Source: VBDM01 sp049802235 (GTDB lineage Bacteria; Pseudomonadota; Gammaproteobacteria; Burkholderiales; SG8-39). From it: a stretch of DNA of 64,000 nt. Under the pieces are notes generated by a model. That model made no database searches. It saw nothing but the letters and a program-made list of their open reading frames with translations, and was not told where the DNA came from. Position numbers and translations under genes: made by a program. The stretch covers positions 20,430 to 84,429 of the forward strand of contig JBARMB010000105.1 of NCBI GenBank assembly GCA_049802235.1, written 5' to 3'. Below are positions 27,473 through 35,190 of the stretch, one piece after another; within the stretch, counting starts at the first letter, position 1; each line of letters begins with the position of its first letter.

Positions 27473-27496
27473 ATTATGTTGCCATGTCAACATAAT
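27473..27496 (-). promoter_or_regulatory. palindromic operator/promoter of the toxin-antitoxin-like module
   Basis: A perfect inverted repeat, ATTATGTTG and CAACATAAT separated by 6 bases, in an otherwise GC-rich region. On the minus strand the distal arm gives CATAAT, a good -10 box about 18-24 bases before the ATG of the 141-aa gene, so a protein bound here would block transcription. It is typical in size and position for an antitoxin operator. Confidence 0.6.
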
Positions 27497-27585
27497 TGTG
27501 TGCGGCCCTTCGGTCAAGGATGCGCGCGACCACGATGCGCTCGACCGGAGTGTCGCGCGGCAATTCGCGATGAAACGCCGCCCTT

Positions 27586-27624
27586 ACCATGAAAATCGAA
27601 CGGGCTGGATTCGATTTTCATGGT
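27586..27624. repeat. perfect 15-bp inverted repeat with 9-base loop
   Basis: ACCATGAAAATCGAA (27586-27600) and its exact complement (27610-27624) flank the loop CGGGCTGGA. It lies in the 251-base gap between rfbA and the toxin-antitoxin-like module. As RNA it would be a strong hairpin, possibly ending rfbA transcription on the minus strand, but there is no T tract on either side. It could also be a recombination or protein site. Confidence 0.75.
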
Positions 27625-27706
27625 GCTGCTGGCACGACCTGAACCCCCTTGTCAACGGCGGCCTGCGCGCCGGAAGCGCGCAAGGGGATTTCTTCGGCAA
27701 ACCACC

Positions 27707-28579
27707 CTAGAACGGCTCGCGCAACAGGCCGAGCAGGTACTTGCCATAGCCGCTGTTATTCAGCGGTGCGGCCAGGGCTTCGAGCTGGGCGGCGCTGATG
27801 TGGCCCATGCGCCAGGCGATCTCCTCGGGGCAGGAGATCTTCAGTCCTTGGCGCCGCTCGAGCGTCTCGATGAAGTGGCTCGCCTCGAGCAGCGTCTCGT
27901 GCGTGCCGGTGTCGAGCCACGCATGGCCGCGCCCGAGCGAGACGACGTCGAGCTTGCCTGCGGCGAGGTAACGGCGGTTGACGTCGGTGATCTCGAGCTC
28001 GCCGCGCGCCGAAGGCTTGAGCGACTTGGCGGTGCCAACGACTTCGTTGTCGTAGAAGTACAGCCCGGTGATGGCGAAGCGCGATTTCGGCCTGGCGGGC
28101 TTTTCTTCCAGGCTCACCGCGCGGCCGCCGGCGTCGAATTCGACCACGCCGTAGCGCTGCGGGTCGTTCACCGGGTAGGCGAACACCGTCGCCCCGGATG
28201 TCTTTTGCGCCGCGCGCAACAGGCCGGCTGCCAGGTCGTGGCCGTAGAAGACGTTGTCGCCGAGTATCAGGGCGCAGGCATCCTTGCCGATGAAGCGCTC
28301 GCCGATGATGAACGCCTGCGCGATGCCCTCCGGGGCGGGCTGCACTGCGTAGTGGAAATTCAACCCCCAGCGCGCGCCGTCGCCGAGCAACTGCTCGAAG
28401 CGCGGCGTGTCCTGCGGCGTGGAGATGATCAGGATGTCGCGGATCCCCGTGAGCATCAGCGTGCTCAGGGGGTAATAGATCATCGGCTTGTCGTACACCG
28501 GCAGCAACTGCTTCGACACCACCTGCGTCACCGGGTAGAGCCGGGTGCCGCTGCCGCCTGCGAGGATGATGCCTTTCAT
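27707..28579 (-). CDS. rfbA: glucose-1-phosphate thymidylyltransferase
   Basis: 290 aa, family length. The N-terminal signature GGSGTRLYPVT (residues 8-18) with KQLLPVYDKPMIYYPLS is diagnostic; LILGDNVFYG and AWLDTGTHE are also present. It makes dTDP-glucose from dTTP and glucose 1-phosphate, the first step to dTDP-L-rhamnose. It lies between the four-helix-bundle gene and the toxin-antitoxin-like module rather than directly next to rfbC. Tandem GGGCGATT-like repeats lie directly before its start. Confidence 0.96.
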   Translation of the reverse strand: MKGIILAGGSGTRLYPVTQVVSKQLLPVYDKPMIYYPLSTLMLTGIRDILIISTPQDTPRFEQLLGDGARWGLNFHYAVQPAPEGIAQAFIIGERFIGKDACALILGDNVFYGHDLAAGLLRAAQKTSGATVFAYPVNDPQRYGVVEFDAGGRAVSLEEKPARPKSRFAITGLYFYDNEVVGTAKSLKPSARGELEITDVNRRYLAAGKLDVVSLGRGHAWLDTGTHETLLEASHFIETLERRQGLKISCPEEIAWRMGHISAAQLEALAAPLNNSGYGKYLLGLLREPF

Positions 28580-28622
28580 GGGCGATTGGGCGATTGGGTG
28601 ATTAGGGAATTGGGCGATTGCG
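28580..28622. repeat. degenerate tandem 7-8 bp repeat (GGGCGATT-type)
   Basis: Between the four-helix-bundle gene and rfbA the sequence is a run of GGCGATTG/GGTGATTA/GGAATTGG units. The same motif, in either orientation, recurs around 29010, 33415 and 33486. Confidence 0.75.
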
Positions 28623-28631
28623 AGTTGCCGA

Positions 28632-28997
28632 TCATCTTAACGCGCTCTTATGAAGCCCCGCCAACAAACGGGACACCCTGTCGGTGTGCTCAAGAATACT
28701 ACCGATTTCGGTGGCATGACCCAGGTCCTTCGCGATCAGGATTTGCGTCTCGAGTTCACTCAATGAACCCTTGGCGATATTGAGAAACTGTGCAAACTCC
28801 TTGGCGCCGGTTCGTGCGGCCCCTTCGGCGATATTGCTCGGAATGGAAACTGCCGCACGTCGCATTTGCGCTTTCAAGCCATAGGTTTCCGAAACAGGCA
28901 GGCTTTGGGTGAGTTCATAGACCTTCCTGACCAACGCCATGGACTCCTTCCAGGCTTCGAGTTTGTAGTGAGGCCGAATCGACTTGCCGGTGCGCAT
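28632..28997 (-). CDS. four-helix bundle protein (23S rRNA IVP/S23 family)
   Basis: 121 aa, all-helical. The motifs LEAWKESMALVRKVYELT, RRAAVSIPSNIAEGAAR and FLNIAKGSLSELETQILIA are typical of the family first found inside 23S rRNA intervening sequences and now known as freestanding small proteins in many genomes. Its function is not established. It lies between rfbB and rfbA, with tandem repeats on both sides and visibly lower GC than the rfb genes, suggesting a later insertion. Confidence 0.9.
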   Translation of the reverse strand: MRTGKSIRPHYKLEAWKESMALVRKVYELTQSLPVSETYGLKAQMRRAAVSIPSNIAEGAARTGAKEFAQFLNIAKGSLSELETQILIAKDLGHATEIGSILEHTDRVSRLLAGLHKSALR

Positions 28998-29009
28998 ATC
29001 AGGCCGCTT

Positions 29010-29043
29010 GCTGAATCACCCAATCGCTTAATCGCTCAATCAC
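29010..29043. repeat. tandem AATCGCNC repeat crossing the rfbB stop codon
   Basis: AATCACCC/AATCGCTT/AATCGCTC/AATCACCC units, the reverse complement of the repeat at 28580-28622. The rfbB stop codon (29036-29038) lies inside the array, so the array supplies the last residue and stop of the protein. Confidence 0.7.
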
Positions 29044-30100
29044 CCGTACCGTACTGCTTCGCAATCCACTTCCTGTATGCCCCGCTGGTCACGTGCGCCA
29101 CCCACTCCGGATTGTCCAGGTACCAGGCCACCGTCTTGCGCAACCCGGATTCGAAGCTCTCGGCCGGCTTCCAGCCGAGCTCGCGCGAAATCTTCGTCGC
29201 GTCGATTGCGTAACGGCGGTCATGGCCCGGGCGATCCTTCACAAAGGCAATCAGCTCCGCATGCGGACTCTTTCTGTGCGGCCGTGCTTCGTCGAGAAGC
29301 GCACACACGGCCCTCACCACCTCGAGATTGGTTTTCTCGCCGTTGCCGCCGATGTTGTAAGTCTCGCCCGGCCGGCCGCGCGCCAGGACCTCGCGGATCG
29401 CCGCGCAATGGTCCTGCACGTGAAGCCAATCGCGCACGTTCGCGCCGTCGCCGTAGACCGGCAGCGGCCTGCCGGCGAGCGCGTTCAGGATCATGAGCGG
29501 GATCAGCTTCTCGGGGAACTGATACGGGCCGTAGTTGTTCGAGCAGTTGGTGATGATCGCGGGCAGGCCGTAGGTATGGTGCCAGGCGCGCACCAGATGA
29601 TCGGAGGCCGCCTTCGAGGCCGCGTAAGGGCTGTTCGGCGCATAGGGCGAGGTTTCGCTGAATGCCGGATCGCCCGGCCCGAGCGAGCCGTACACCTCGT
29701 CGGTCGATACATGCAGGAAGCGAAAAGCATCGCGGTTCTCCTGCGGGAGCTTCTCCCACCAGGCGCGCGTTTCCTCGATCAGGCGGAAGCTGCCGACGAC
29801 GTTGGTGCGGATGAATTCCGCCGGGCCGTGAATGGAGCGATCGACGTGGCTTTCCGCGGCGAAGTGCACGATCGCGCGCGGCGCGTGTCGCTCCAGCAGT
29901 TGCCGCACGAGGTCCCGGTCGCCGATGCCGCCGTGGACGAAGGTATGCGCCGCATTGCGCTCCAGGCTCGCGAGATTGGCGGGATTGCCGGCGTAGGTGA
30001 GCTTGTCGAGGTTGACCAGCGGCTCGTCCGATCGTGCGAACCAGTCGAGGACGAAGTTCGAGCCGATAAAACCCGCGCCGCCGGTGACGAGGATGCTCAT
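29036..30100 (-). CDS. rfbB: dTDP-glucose 4,6-dehydratase
   Basis: 354 aa extended SDR. The NAD motif is GGAGFIG near residues 7-13; HFAAESHVDRS, STDEVYG and YAASKAASDHL give the standard active-site residues. It converts dTDP-glucose to dTDP-4-keto-6-deoxyglucose. ATG 30100 overlaps the stop of the upstream glycosyltransferase gene (ATGA). The frame remains open far upstream inside that gene but has no homology there. It precedes the other rhamnose genes in transcription order. Confidence 0.97.
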   Translation of the reverse strand: MSILVTGGAGFIGSNFVLDWFARSDEPLVNLDKLTYAGNPANLASLERNAAHTFVHGGIGDRDLVRQLLERHAPRAIVHFAAESHVDRSIHGPAEFIRTNVVGSFRLIEETRAWWEKLPQENRDAFRFLHVSTDEVYGSLGPGDPAFSETSPYAPNSPYAASKAASDHLVRAWHHTYGLPAIITNCSNNYGPYQFPEKLIPLMILNALAGRPLPVYGDGANVRDWLHVQDHCAAIREVLARGRPGETYNIGGNGEKTNLEVVRAVCALLDEARPHRKSPHAELIAFVKDRPGHDRRYAIDATKISRELGWKPAESFESGLRKTVAWYLDNPEWVAHVTSGAYRKWIAKQYGTGD

Positions 30101-30843
30101 TTCGCGGCGCGCTCCAGCGCCATCAGCTTGGCATACTTGTTGAAGCTGTTCATGCAGCCGATCGCGACGTGTACCAGCCCCGGCGCGCCGTCGAGGAATC
30201 CCAGGCGCAGCACGTAGAACTTGAGAAACCGCAGCAGCGGCGAAAGTACCAGGTGCGCGATGCTCGCGCGCCGTCCCGCGGTGTGCAGGCTCGCGGCTTG
30301 CAGCGTGGTGTAGCGGTTCTGCTTGTCGAGATATTTTTCCAGCGTTTCCGCGGAGTCGTGCAGGAGATCCCCGGCGAGCTTCAACACCGGTGTGCCGGAA
30401 ATCACCTTTTCGTGCACCGGGTCGTCGCTCCAGCGCGCGTGCGCGCGGTGGAACAGGCGCACGCTCCAGTCCGGATAGCCTTCGCCGTGCCTGAGCCGGC
30501 GGCCGAGGAAGCGGTTGCAGCGCGGCATCGCATAGACGAAGCCACGCGGCGCCTTGAGCTCCGCCACGATCCGCTCGCGCAGCTCCTCGCTTACGCGCTC
30601 GTCGGCATCCACGCACAGCACCCAGTCGTTGCGGGCGGCCTCGACGGCGAACTGCTTTTGCGCGCCGAAGCCGAGCCATTCCTTCTGCAGCACGCGCGCG
30701 CCGCGCCGCGCGGCGAGCCCGGCCGTGCCGTCGCTGGAGCCCGAATCCACCACCACGATCTCGTCGGCGAAGGCGAGACTTTTCAGGCAGCCCTCCAGTT
30801 GCGAGGCGGCGTCGAGGGTGATGACGACTGCGGACAGGGGCAT
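30097..30843 (-). CDS. family 2 glycosyltransferase, WaaE/KdtX-like (LPS core)
   Basis: 248 aa. The GT2 core has VVITLDAASQLEGCL, EIVVVDSGSSDGT and the metal-binding VDADERVSEEL, followed by SVRLFHRAHARWSDDPVHEKV. That tail motif matches LPS core beta-1,4-glucosyltransferases of the WaaE/KdtX group. A hydrophobic stretch near the C-terminus (FLKFYVLRLGFLDGAPGLVHVAIG) could associate with the membrane. It is divergent to waaC, which also supports a role in LPS core. Confidence 0.85.
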   Translation of the reverse strand: MPLSAVVITLDAASQLEGCLKSLAFADEIVVVDSGSSDGTAGLAARRGARVLQKEWLGFGAQKQFAVEAARNDWVLCVDADERVSEELRERIVAELKAPRGFVYAMPRCNRFLGRRLRHGEGYPDWSVRLFHRAHARWSDDPVHEKVISGTPVLKLAGDLLHDSAETLEKYLDKQNRYTTLQAASLHTAGRRASIAHLVLSPLLRFLKFYVLRLGFLDGAPGLVHVAIGCMNSFNKYAKLMALERAAK

Positions 30844-30867
30844 GGGCGGAGGGTGCCGTCAATCCCG

Positions 30868-30873
30868 TATAAT
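30868..30873 (+). promoter_or_regulatory. -10 box of a probable waaC promoter
   Basis: TATAAT lies in the 96-base gap between the divergent glycosyltransferase and waaC, 67 bases before the waaC ATG. No strong -35 hexamer is visible at the right spacing, so this is a partial call. Confidence 0.45.
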
Positions 30874-30939
30874 CGGACGATTCAGCGCGGCATTTTAACT
30901 CCAATCCGCGCTATGCCGCCGCTCCCTGCGCGGGCGTCG

Positions 30940-31896
30940 ATGAAAAAAATTCTACTCGTCAAAACTTCCTCGCTCGGCGACGTCGTCCACAATCTGCCGG
31001 TGGCAAGCGACATCCGCAGGCATTTTCCCGACGCGCGCATCGACTGGATGGTCGAGGAGCCGTACGCCGCGCTCGTCGCCATGCACCCGGCGGTGCGGCG
31101 CGTGATTCCGGTCGCGTTGCGGCGCTGGCGCCGCCGTCCTCTCGCCAGCACTACCTGGAGGGAGATCGGCGAGTTCCGGCGCCTGTCGCAATCGGAGCAC
31201 TACGACGCCGTGATCGACACCCAGGGCCTGGTGAAAAGCGCGATCATCGCGCGCGCTGCCCGTGGCCGGCATCACGGTTTCGACGCCGGATCGGCGCGCG
31301 AGCCGCTCGCGGCGAGGTTCTACGAAACCACGCATCACGTCGCGCAGGCGCAGCACGCGGTGCCGCGCAACCGCCTGCTCGCGGCGGCGGCGCTCGGCTA
31401 CCGCGCCGACGATGCGGTGAGTTACGGCATCGCCGCGCCCGCGCAAGGCGACTCGGCCGCCGGACCTTACTGCGTGCTCCTGCACGGCAGCAGCCGCCGC
31501 GACAAGCTCTGGCCCGAGGAGGCGTGGATCGATCTCGGAACACGGCTTGCCGCGCGCGGGCTCCGCTGCGTGCTTCCCTGGGGCAGCGAGGAGGAGCGCG
31601 GACGCAGCGAGCGCATCGCGCAACACCTGAGCACTGCCTCGATCCCGCCGCACCAGCCGCTCGACCGCGTGGCGGCGCTGCTCGCCGGCGCCGCCGCAGT
31701 GGTAGGCGTGGACACCGGCCTCACGCATCTCGCCGCGGCGCTCGGGCGGCCGGTGGCGGCGATCTATTGCGGCTCCGATCCCGCGCGCACCGGCGTCTAC
31801 GGCGCCGCGCGGGCGAAAAATCTCGGCCGGCCGGGAGCGGCGCCTTCGTCTGCGGAGGTGCTGCAGGCGCTTGCCGCGGTCGGGGCGTTCAATTGA
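30940..31896 (+). CDS. waaC: lipopolysaccharide heptosyltransferase I
   Basis: 318 aa, GT9 family. The N-terminal MKKILLVKTSSLGDVVHNLP is the hallmark of the heptosyltransferases, with DARIDWMVEE, YDAVIDTQGLVKSA and the C-terminal donor-binding VGVDTGLTHLAAALG. It adds the first heptose to Kdo of the LPS inner core. I start at ATG 30940; an in-frame ATG at 30913 would add nine residues. waaA follows after a repeat-filled gap. Confidence 0.93.
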   Translation: MKKILLVKTSSLGDVVHNLPVASDIRRHFPDARIDWMVEEPYAALVAMHPAVRRVIPVALRRWRRRPLASTTWREIGEFRRLSQSEHYDAVIDTQGLVKSAIIARAARGRHHGFDAGSAREPLAARFYETTHHVAQAQHAVPRNRLLAAAALGYRADDAVSYGIAAPAQGDSAAGPYCVLLHGSSRRDKLWPEEAWIDLGTRLAARGLRCVLPWGSEEERGRSERIAQHLSTASIPPHQPLDRVAALLAGAAAVVGVDTGLTHLAAALGRPVAAIYCGSDPARTGVYGAARAKNLGRPGAAPSSAEVLQALAAVGAFN

Positions 31897-31935
31897 GGGG
31901 TTGCGCAATTGGCTAACGGGCCCTGCACCTTGAAT

Positions 31936-32119
31936 CGTCATTCCTGCGTAAGCGGGAATCCAGTGCCTTTCCGGACGCCGCTGGGTCCCCGCCTGCGCGG
32001 GGACGACGACAAATCAGCCGCCCGTCATTCCCGCGTAAGCGGGAATCCAGTGTCTTTGAGAACGCCGCTGGGTCCCCGCCCCCGATCGGAGTCGGGGACA
32101 GGCCTGCGCGGGGACGGCG
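31936..32119. repeat. two tandem dRS3-like intergenic repeats
   Basis: Copy 1 (31936-32008) and copy 2 (32023-32119) share CGTCATTCC, GCGTAAGCGGGAATCCAG, ACGCCGCTGGGTCCCCG and CCTGCGCGGGGACG. The cores at 31940-31959 and 32027-32046 match ATTCCC-N8-GGGAAT, the Neisseria dRS3 consensus, copy 2 exactly and copy 1 with one change. Copy 2 carries an extra insertion of about 20 bases with its own inverted repeat (CCCCGATC...GGGGAC). The 257-base gap between waaC and waaA contains little else. Confidence 0.85.
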
Positions 32120-32153
32120 GCGAGACTGTCGCCGGCACATGCGGGGAACGGTG

Positions 32154-33410
32154 ATGTGGCAGGCCGGCTACCGCTTGCTGCAGTGGCTCGTTTTCCCGTG
32201 GGTGCTGGCGCGGCTGTGGTGGCGCGGGCGGGCGGAGCCGGCCTACCGCGAGCGTATCGGCGAGCGCTTCGGTTTTTACGGCGACGAGCCGCCGGTGAAG
32301 CCCGTGATCTGGCTGCATGCGGTGTCGCTGGGCGAGACGCGCGCGGCCGAGCCGTTGCTGCGCGCGCTGCAGTCGCGCCATCCCGAGTGCGAGCTGCTGC
32401 TGACGCAGATGACCGCGACCGGCCGCGAGGCGGCGCAGCAGCTCTTCGGCGACAGCGTGCGCATCGCCTGGCTTCCCTACGATTATCCGTCGGCCGTGCG
32501 GCGGTTCCTGCGCCATTTCCGGCCGCGCCTCGGCATCCTCATGGAGACCGAGATCTGGTTCAACCTGGTGCGCGAATCCGGGCGTGCCGGCGTGCCGCTG
32601 CTGCTCGCCAATGCGCGCATGTCGGCGAGGTCCGCGCGCAGCTATGCAGCGGTCGCGCCGCTGGTGCGCACGGCGATCGGGAGCCTCGCCGCAATCGCGG
32701 CCCAGACTGCGGATGACGCGGAACGGCTGCAGCGGTTCGGCGCGCGCACCGTCGAGGTTACGGGGAATCTCAAGTTCGACGCGGCGCCGGCGCCCGGGAT
32801 GCAGGATCTCGCCGCGCGGTTCCGCGGTGGGTACGGCGGCCGCAAGGTATTTCTCGTCGCCAGCACGCGCGAAGGCGAGGAGGAACTGCTCCTCGATGCG
32901 CTGGAGCGCAATGTTCCCGGCGATGCGCTGGTGGTGATCGTGCCGCGGCATCCGCAGCGCTTCGATGCGGTGGCGCAGTTCCTCGCCGGTCGCGGCCTGA
33001 AATTCGCGCGCCGCAGCGCCAATGCGCCGGTGCCGCCTGATTGCGGCCTGGTGCTCGGCGACAGCATGGGCGAGATGGTGGCGTATTACGGCGCCTGCGA
33101 CGCCGCTTTCATCGGCGGCAGCCTGCTCCCCTACGGCGGGCAGAATCTGATCGAGGCCTGTGCCGCGGGCGTGCCGGTGCTCGTCGGTCCGTACACCTAC
33201 AATTTCGCGCAGGCGGCGGAAAGCGCGATTGCGGCCGGCGCCGCGCTGCGGGTGAGCGACGCGGCAGATGCGGTCCGGCAGGCGTGCGCGCTGCTGCAGG
33301 ACCCGGCGCGGCGTCGCACGATGTCGGGGGCGGGGATCGCCTTCTGCGCCGCGCACCGGGGCGCCACGGAGAAGACGCTCGCGATTGCGGAGAGACTGTT
33401 AAGGCGGTAA
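32154..33410 (+). CDS. waaA: 3-deoxy-D-manno-octulosonic acid transferase
   Basis: 418 aa, normal length. An N-terminal membrane anchor (LLQWLVFPWVLARLWW) is followed by HAVSLGETRAAEPLL with the catalytic Glu, and by the GT-B C-terminal domain with VIVPRHPQRF, LGDSMGEM and FIGGSLLPYGGQNLIEA. It transfers Kdo from CMP-Kdo to lipid A precursor. ATG 32154, with GGGGA upstream, fits better than ATG 32139. It converges on the TolC-type gene through a long inverted repeat. Confidence 0.95.
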   Translation: MWQAGYRLLQWLVFPWVLARLWWRGRAEPAYRERIGERFGFYGDEPPVKPVIWLHAVSLGETRAAEPLLRALQSRHPECELLLTQMTATGREAAQQLFGDSVRIAWLPYDYPSAVRRFLRHFRPRLGILMETEIWFNLVRESGRAGVPLLLANARMSARSARSYAAVAPLVRTAIGSLAAIAAQTADDAERLQRFGARTVEVTGNLKFDAAPAPGMQDLAARFRGGYGGRKVFLVASTREGEEELLLDALERNVPGDALVVIVPRHPQRFDAVAQFLAGRGLKFARRSANAPVPPDCGLVLGDSMGEMVAYYGACDAAFIGGSLLPYGGQNLIEACAAGVPVLVGPYTYNFAQAAESAIAAGAALRVSDAADAVRQACALLQDPARRRTMSGAGIAFCAAHRGATEKTLAIAERLLRR

Positions 33411-33414
33411 TTAA

Positions 33415-33510
33415 GCGATTGGGTGATTAGGTGATTGAGCGGCAGGATGGGCGCAGCGGCGAGTCTCTCTCCAATCGCCCAATTACTCAATCGCCTAATC
33501 GCCCAATCGC
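33415..33510. terminator. long imperfect inverted repeat between convergent waaA and the TolC-type gene
   Basis: Arms of 25 bases (33415-33439 and 33486-33510) built from GCGATTGGG-type repeats pair fully on the + strand transcript when two G-U pairs are counted; 46 bases separate them. The TolC-type stop codon lies just outside the right arm, in the continuing repeat. The position between convergent genes suggests a two-way terminator made from tandem repeats, though neither side has a clear T run. Confidence 0.55.
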
Positions 33511-33518
33511 CCAATCGC

Positions 33519-34850
33519 TCAGTTTGTTCCAAGCAGGCGGTTGACTTCCTCGACGTCGGCCTCGGAGAGCGAGCCCGACGCGGCCTTGAGCTTGAGGCCG
33601 TTGACGATGGTGTCGTAGCGCGCCCTGGAGAGGTCGCGCAGGGTCGAGAACACCTGCTGCTGGGCGTTCAGCACGTCGATGTTGATGCGCACCCCGACTT
33701 CGTAGCCGAGCTTGTTGGAATCGAGCGCGCTGCGGCTGGAGATGAGCGCGGCTTCGAGCGCCTTCACCTGCGCCATGCCGCTGGTGACTCCGAGGTAGGC
33801 CTGGCGCGCCGACAGGGCGGCGGTGCGCCGGCTGTTCTCCAGGTCCTGCCGGGCTTTGTCCCGGTTGGCGATGGCCTGGCGCACCAGCGAGTTGACGCTG
33901 CCGCCGGCGTAGAGCGGGATCGCGAGTTGCAGCCCGATGTTGCGGTTGAGCGAATCGGACGGGATGTTCGTGGGGCCGACCGCGCTGAAGCTCTGCGAGT
34001 TGTTGCCGACGTTTCCGACCAGGTTCAAGGTGGGCAGGTGTCCGGCGCGGAAGCGTTCGATCTCGCGCTTTGCGACTTCGAGCGCGGCTTCCTGCGTTCG
34101 CACCGGGAAGCTCTGGTTTTCGGCCGCGGAGGCCCATTCCTCCATCAAATTCGGCTTGGGCGGACTGAGTTCGATGCTCGGCCTGATCGGAGCGAGCTGG
34201 TCGGGGAACGTGCCGACGATCTGCTGCAGGATGCGCTGCTTAATCTCAAGGTCGTTCTGCGCCGCGATCTCCTGCGACGTCGCCAGATCGTAGCGTGCCT
34301 GCGCTTCGTGGGTATCGGTGATGGTCGCCGTGCCGACCTCGAAATTGCGCTTGGCCTGGGCGAGCTGCTCCGAGATTGCGGTTTTCTGCGCCTGGATGAA
34401 AGCGAGGCTGTCCTGCGAAGCGAGCACGTCGAAATAGGCTTGCGCGACGCGCACGATCAGGTCCTGGGTTGCCTGGCCGAACGTGGCTTCGGCCTGCGCC
34501 ACCTTGAATTCGGCCTCCTTGTACACCTGGTAATTCTGCCAGTTGAACAAAGGCTGTGTGAGCGTCACGTTGTAGGCGTTGCTGTTGCCCTGCCGCTTCG
34601 AATCCGGCGCGACGCCGCGAAACGAAATCTCGTTATCGTTGTACTGGGTGGACGCGGTGGCGCTGACCACGGGTAGAAGTTGCGCCTGTCCCTGCGGCAG
34701 GTTTTCCTCGCCCGCGGCGCGCGACGCGCGGGCCGCGGCATAGACCGGATCGTTTGCCAGCGCGGCACGGTAAGTCTGCAACAGGTCGGCCGCCGGGGCC
34801 GGCAACGGCAAGAGAGGGAGCAGCAGCCACAGAGCGAGTGATCGCGGCAT
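33519..34850 (-). CDS. TolC family outer membrane efflux protein
   Basis: 443 aa. A signal peptide (MPRSLALWLLLPLLPLPAPA) is followed by ADLLQTYRAALANDPVY, the standard TolC start. Two repeated halves of long amphipathic helices follow, with YNVTLTQPLFNW in the first and LQLAIPLYAGGSVNS in the second, each at the position of the outer-membrane strands. It forms the trimeric outer-membrane exit duct for export systems. ATG 34850 is set by the signal peptide. It is transcribed after the rhodanese gene and may serve the HlyD/ABC exporter a few genes away. Confidence 0.93.
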   Translation of the reverse strand: MPRSLALWLLLPLLPLPAPAADLLQTYRAALANDPVYAAARASRAAGEENLPQGQAQLLPVVSATASTQYNDNEISFRGVAPDSKRQGNSNAYNVTLTQPLFNWQNYQVYKEAEFKVAQAEATFGQATQDLIVRVAQAYFDVLASQDSLAFIQAQKTAISEQLAQAKRNFEVGTATITDTHEAQARYDLATSQEIAAQNDLEIKQRILQQIVGTFPDQLAPIRPSIELSPPKPNLMEEWASAAENQSFPVRTQEAALEVAKREIERFRAGHLPTLNLVGNVGNNSQSFSAVGPTNIPSDSLNRNIGLQLAIPLYAGGSVNSLVRQAIANRDKARQDLENSRRTAALSARQAYLGVTSGMAQVKALEAALISSRSALDSNKLGYEVGVRINIDVLNAQQQVFSTLRDLSRARYDTIVNGLKLKAASGSLSEADVEEVNRLLGTN

Positions 34851-34858
34851 GGCGAGAT

Positions 34859-35182
34859 TCAGTAAACGGGCATGGCGGGCTCGACTTGCCGCGCCCAGGC
34901 GTTCACTCCTCCGTCCAGATTGAAGATCCGGGAAAAACCGGCACGCTCGAGAAATATGCCGACCTGGAAGCTGCGCGAGCCGTGATGGCAGATCAGGACG
35001 GTGTCGGCATCGGGATCGAGCCGGTCCTTGTGATGGGGGACCGTGTTCATCGGGATGTGCAGCGAGCCCGGGATCTGGCAAATCTGGAACTCCCACGGTT
35101 CGCGCACGTCGAGCAGGACGGGCTGGGTGCGGATCGAGTCCGCCAGCCAGGTCTTCAGTTGGTCAGGGGTCAGTTGTGTCAT
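34859..35182 (-). CDS. single-domain rhodanese-like protein
   Basis: 107 aa, one rhodanese domain. VLLDVREPWEF and the active-site loop CHHGSR with Cys65 identify it, and NLDGGVNAWA closes the domain. Only 8 bases separate it from the TolC-type gene. The family moves or senses sulfane sulfur; the partner here is unknown. The Pcm-like - rhodanese - TolC order is one I associate with betaproteobacteria. Confidence 0.9.
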   Translation of the reverse strand: MTQLTPDQLKTWLADSIRTQPVLLDVREPWEFQICQIPGSLHIPMNTVPHHKDRLDPDADTVLICHHGSRSFQVGIFLERAGFSRIFNLDGGVNAWARQVEPAMPVY

Positions 35183-35190
35183 GGGTAAAC

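Noticed and set aside
28580..29043. The tandem repeats as a CRISPR array
   Set aside because: Units are 7-8 bases and contiguous with no unique spacers; no cas genes are present.
30169..30939. N-terminal extension of waaC in the same open frame
   Set aside because: It is antisense to the glycosyltransferase gene at 30097-30843, and the heptosyltransferase fold begins at ATG 30940.
31936..32119. The waaC-waaA repeats as a transposon end or insertion sequence
   Set aside because: There is no transposase and no terminal inverted repeat pair; the core matches the small dRS3 type instead.
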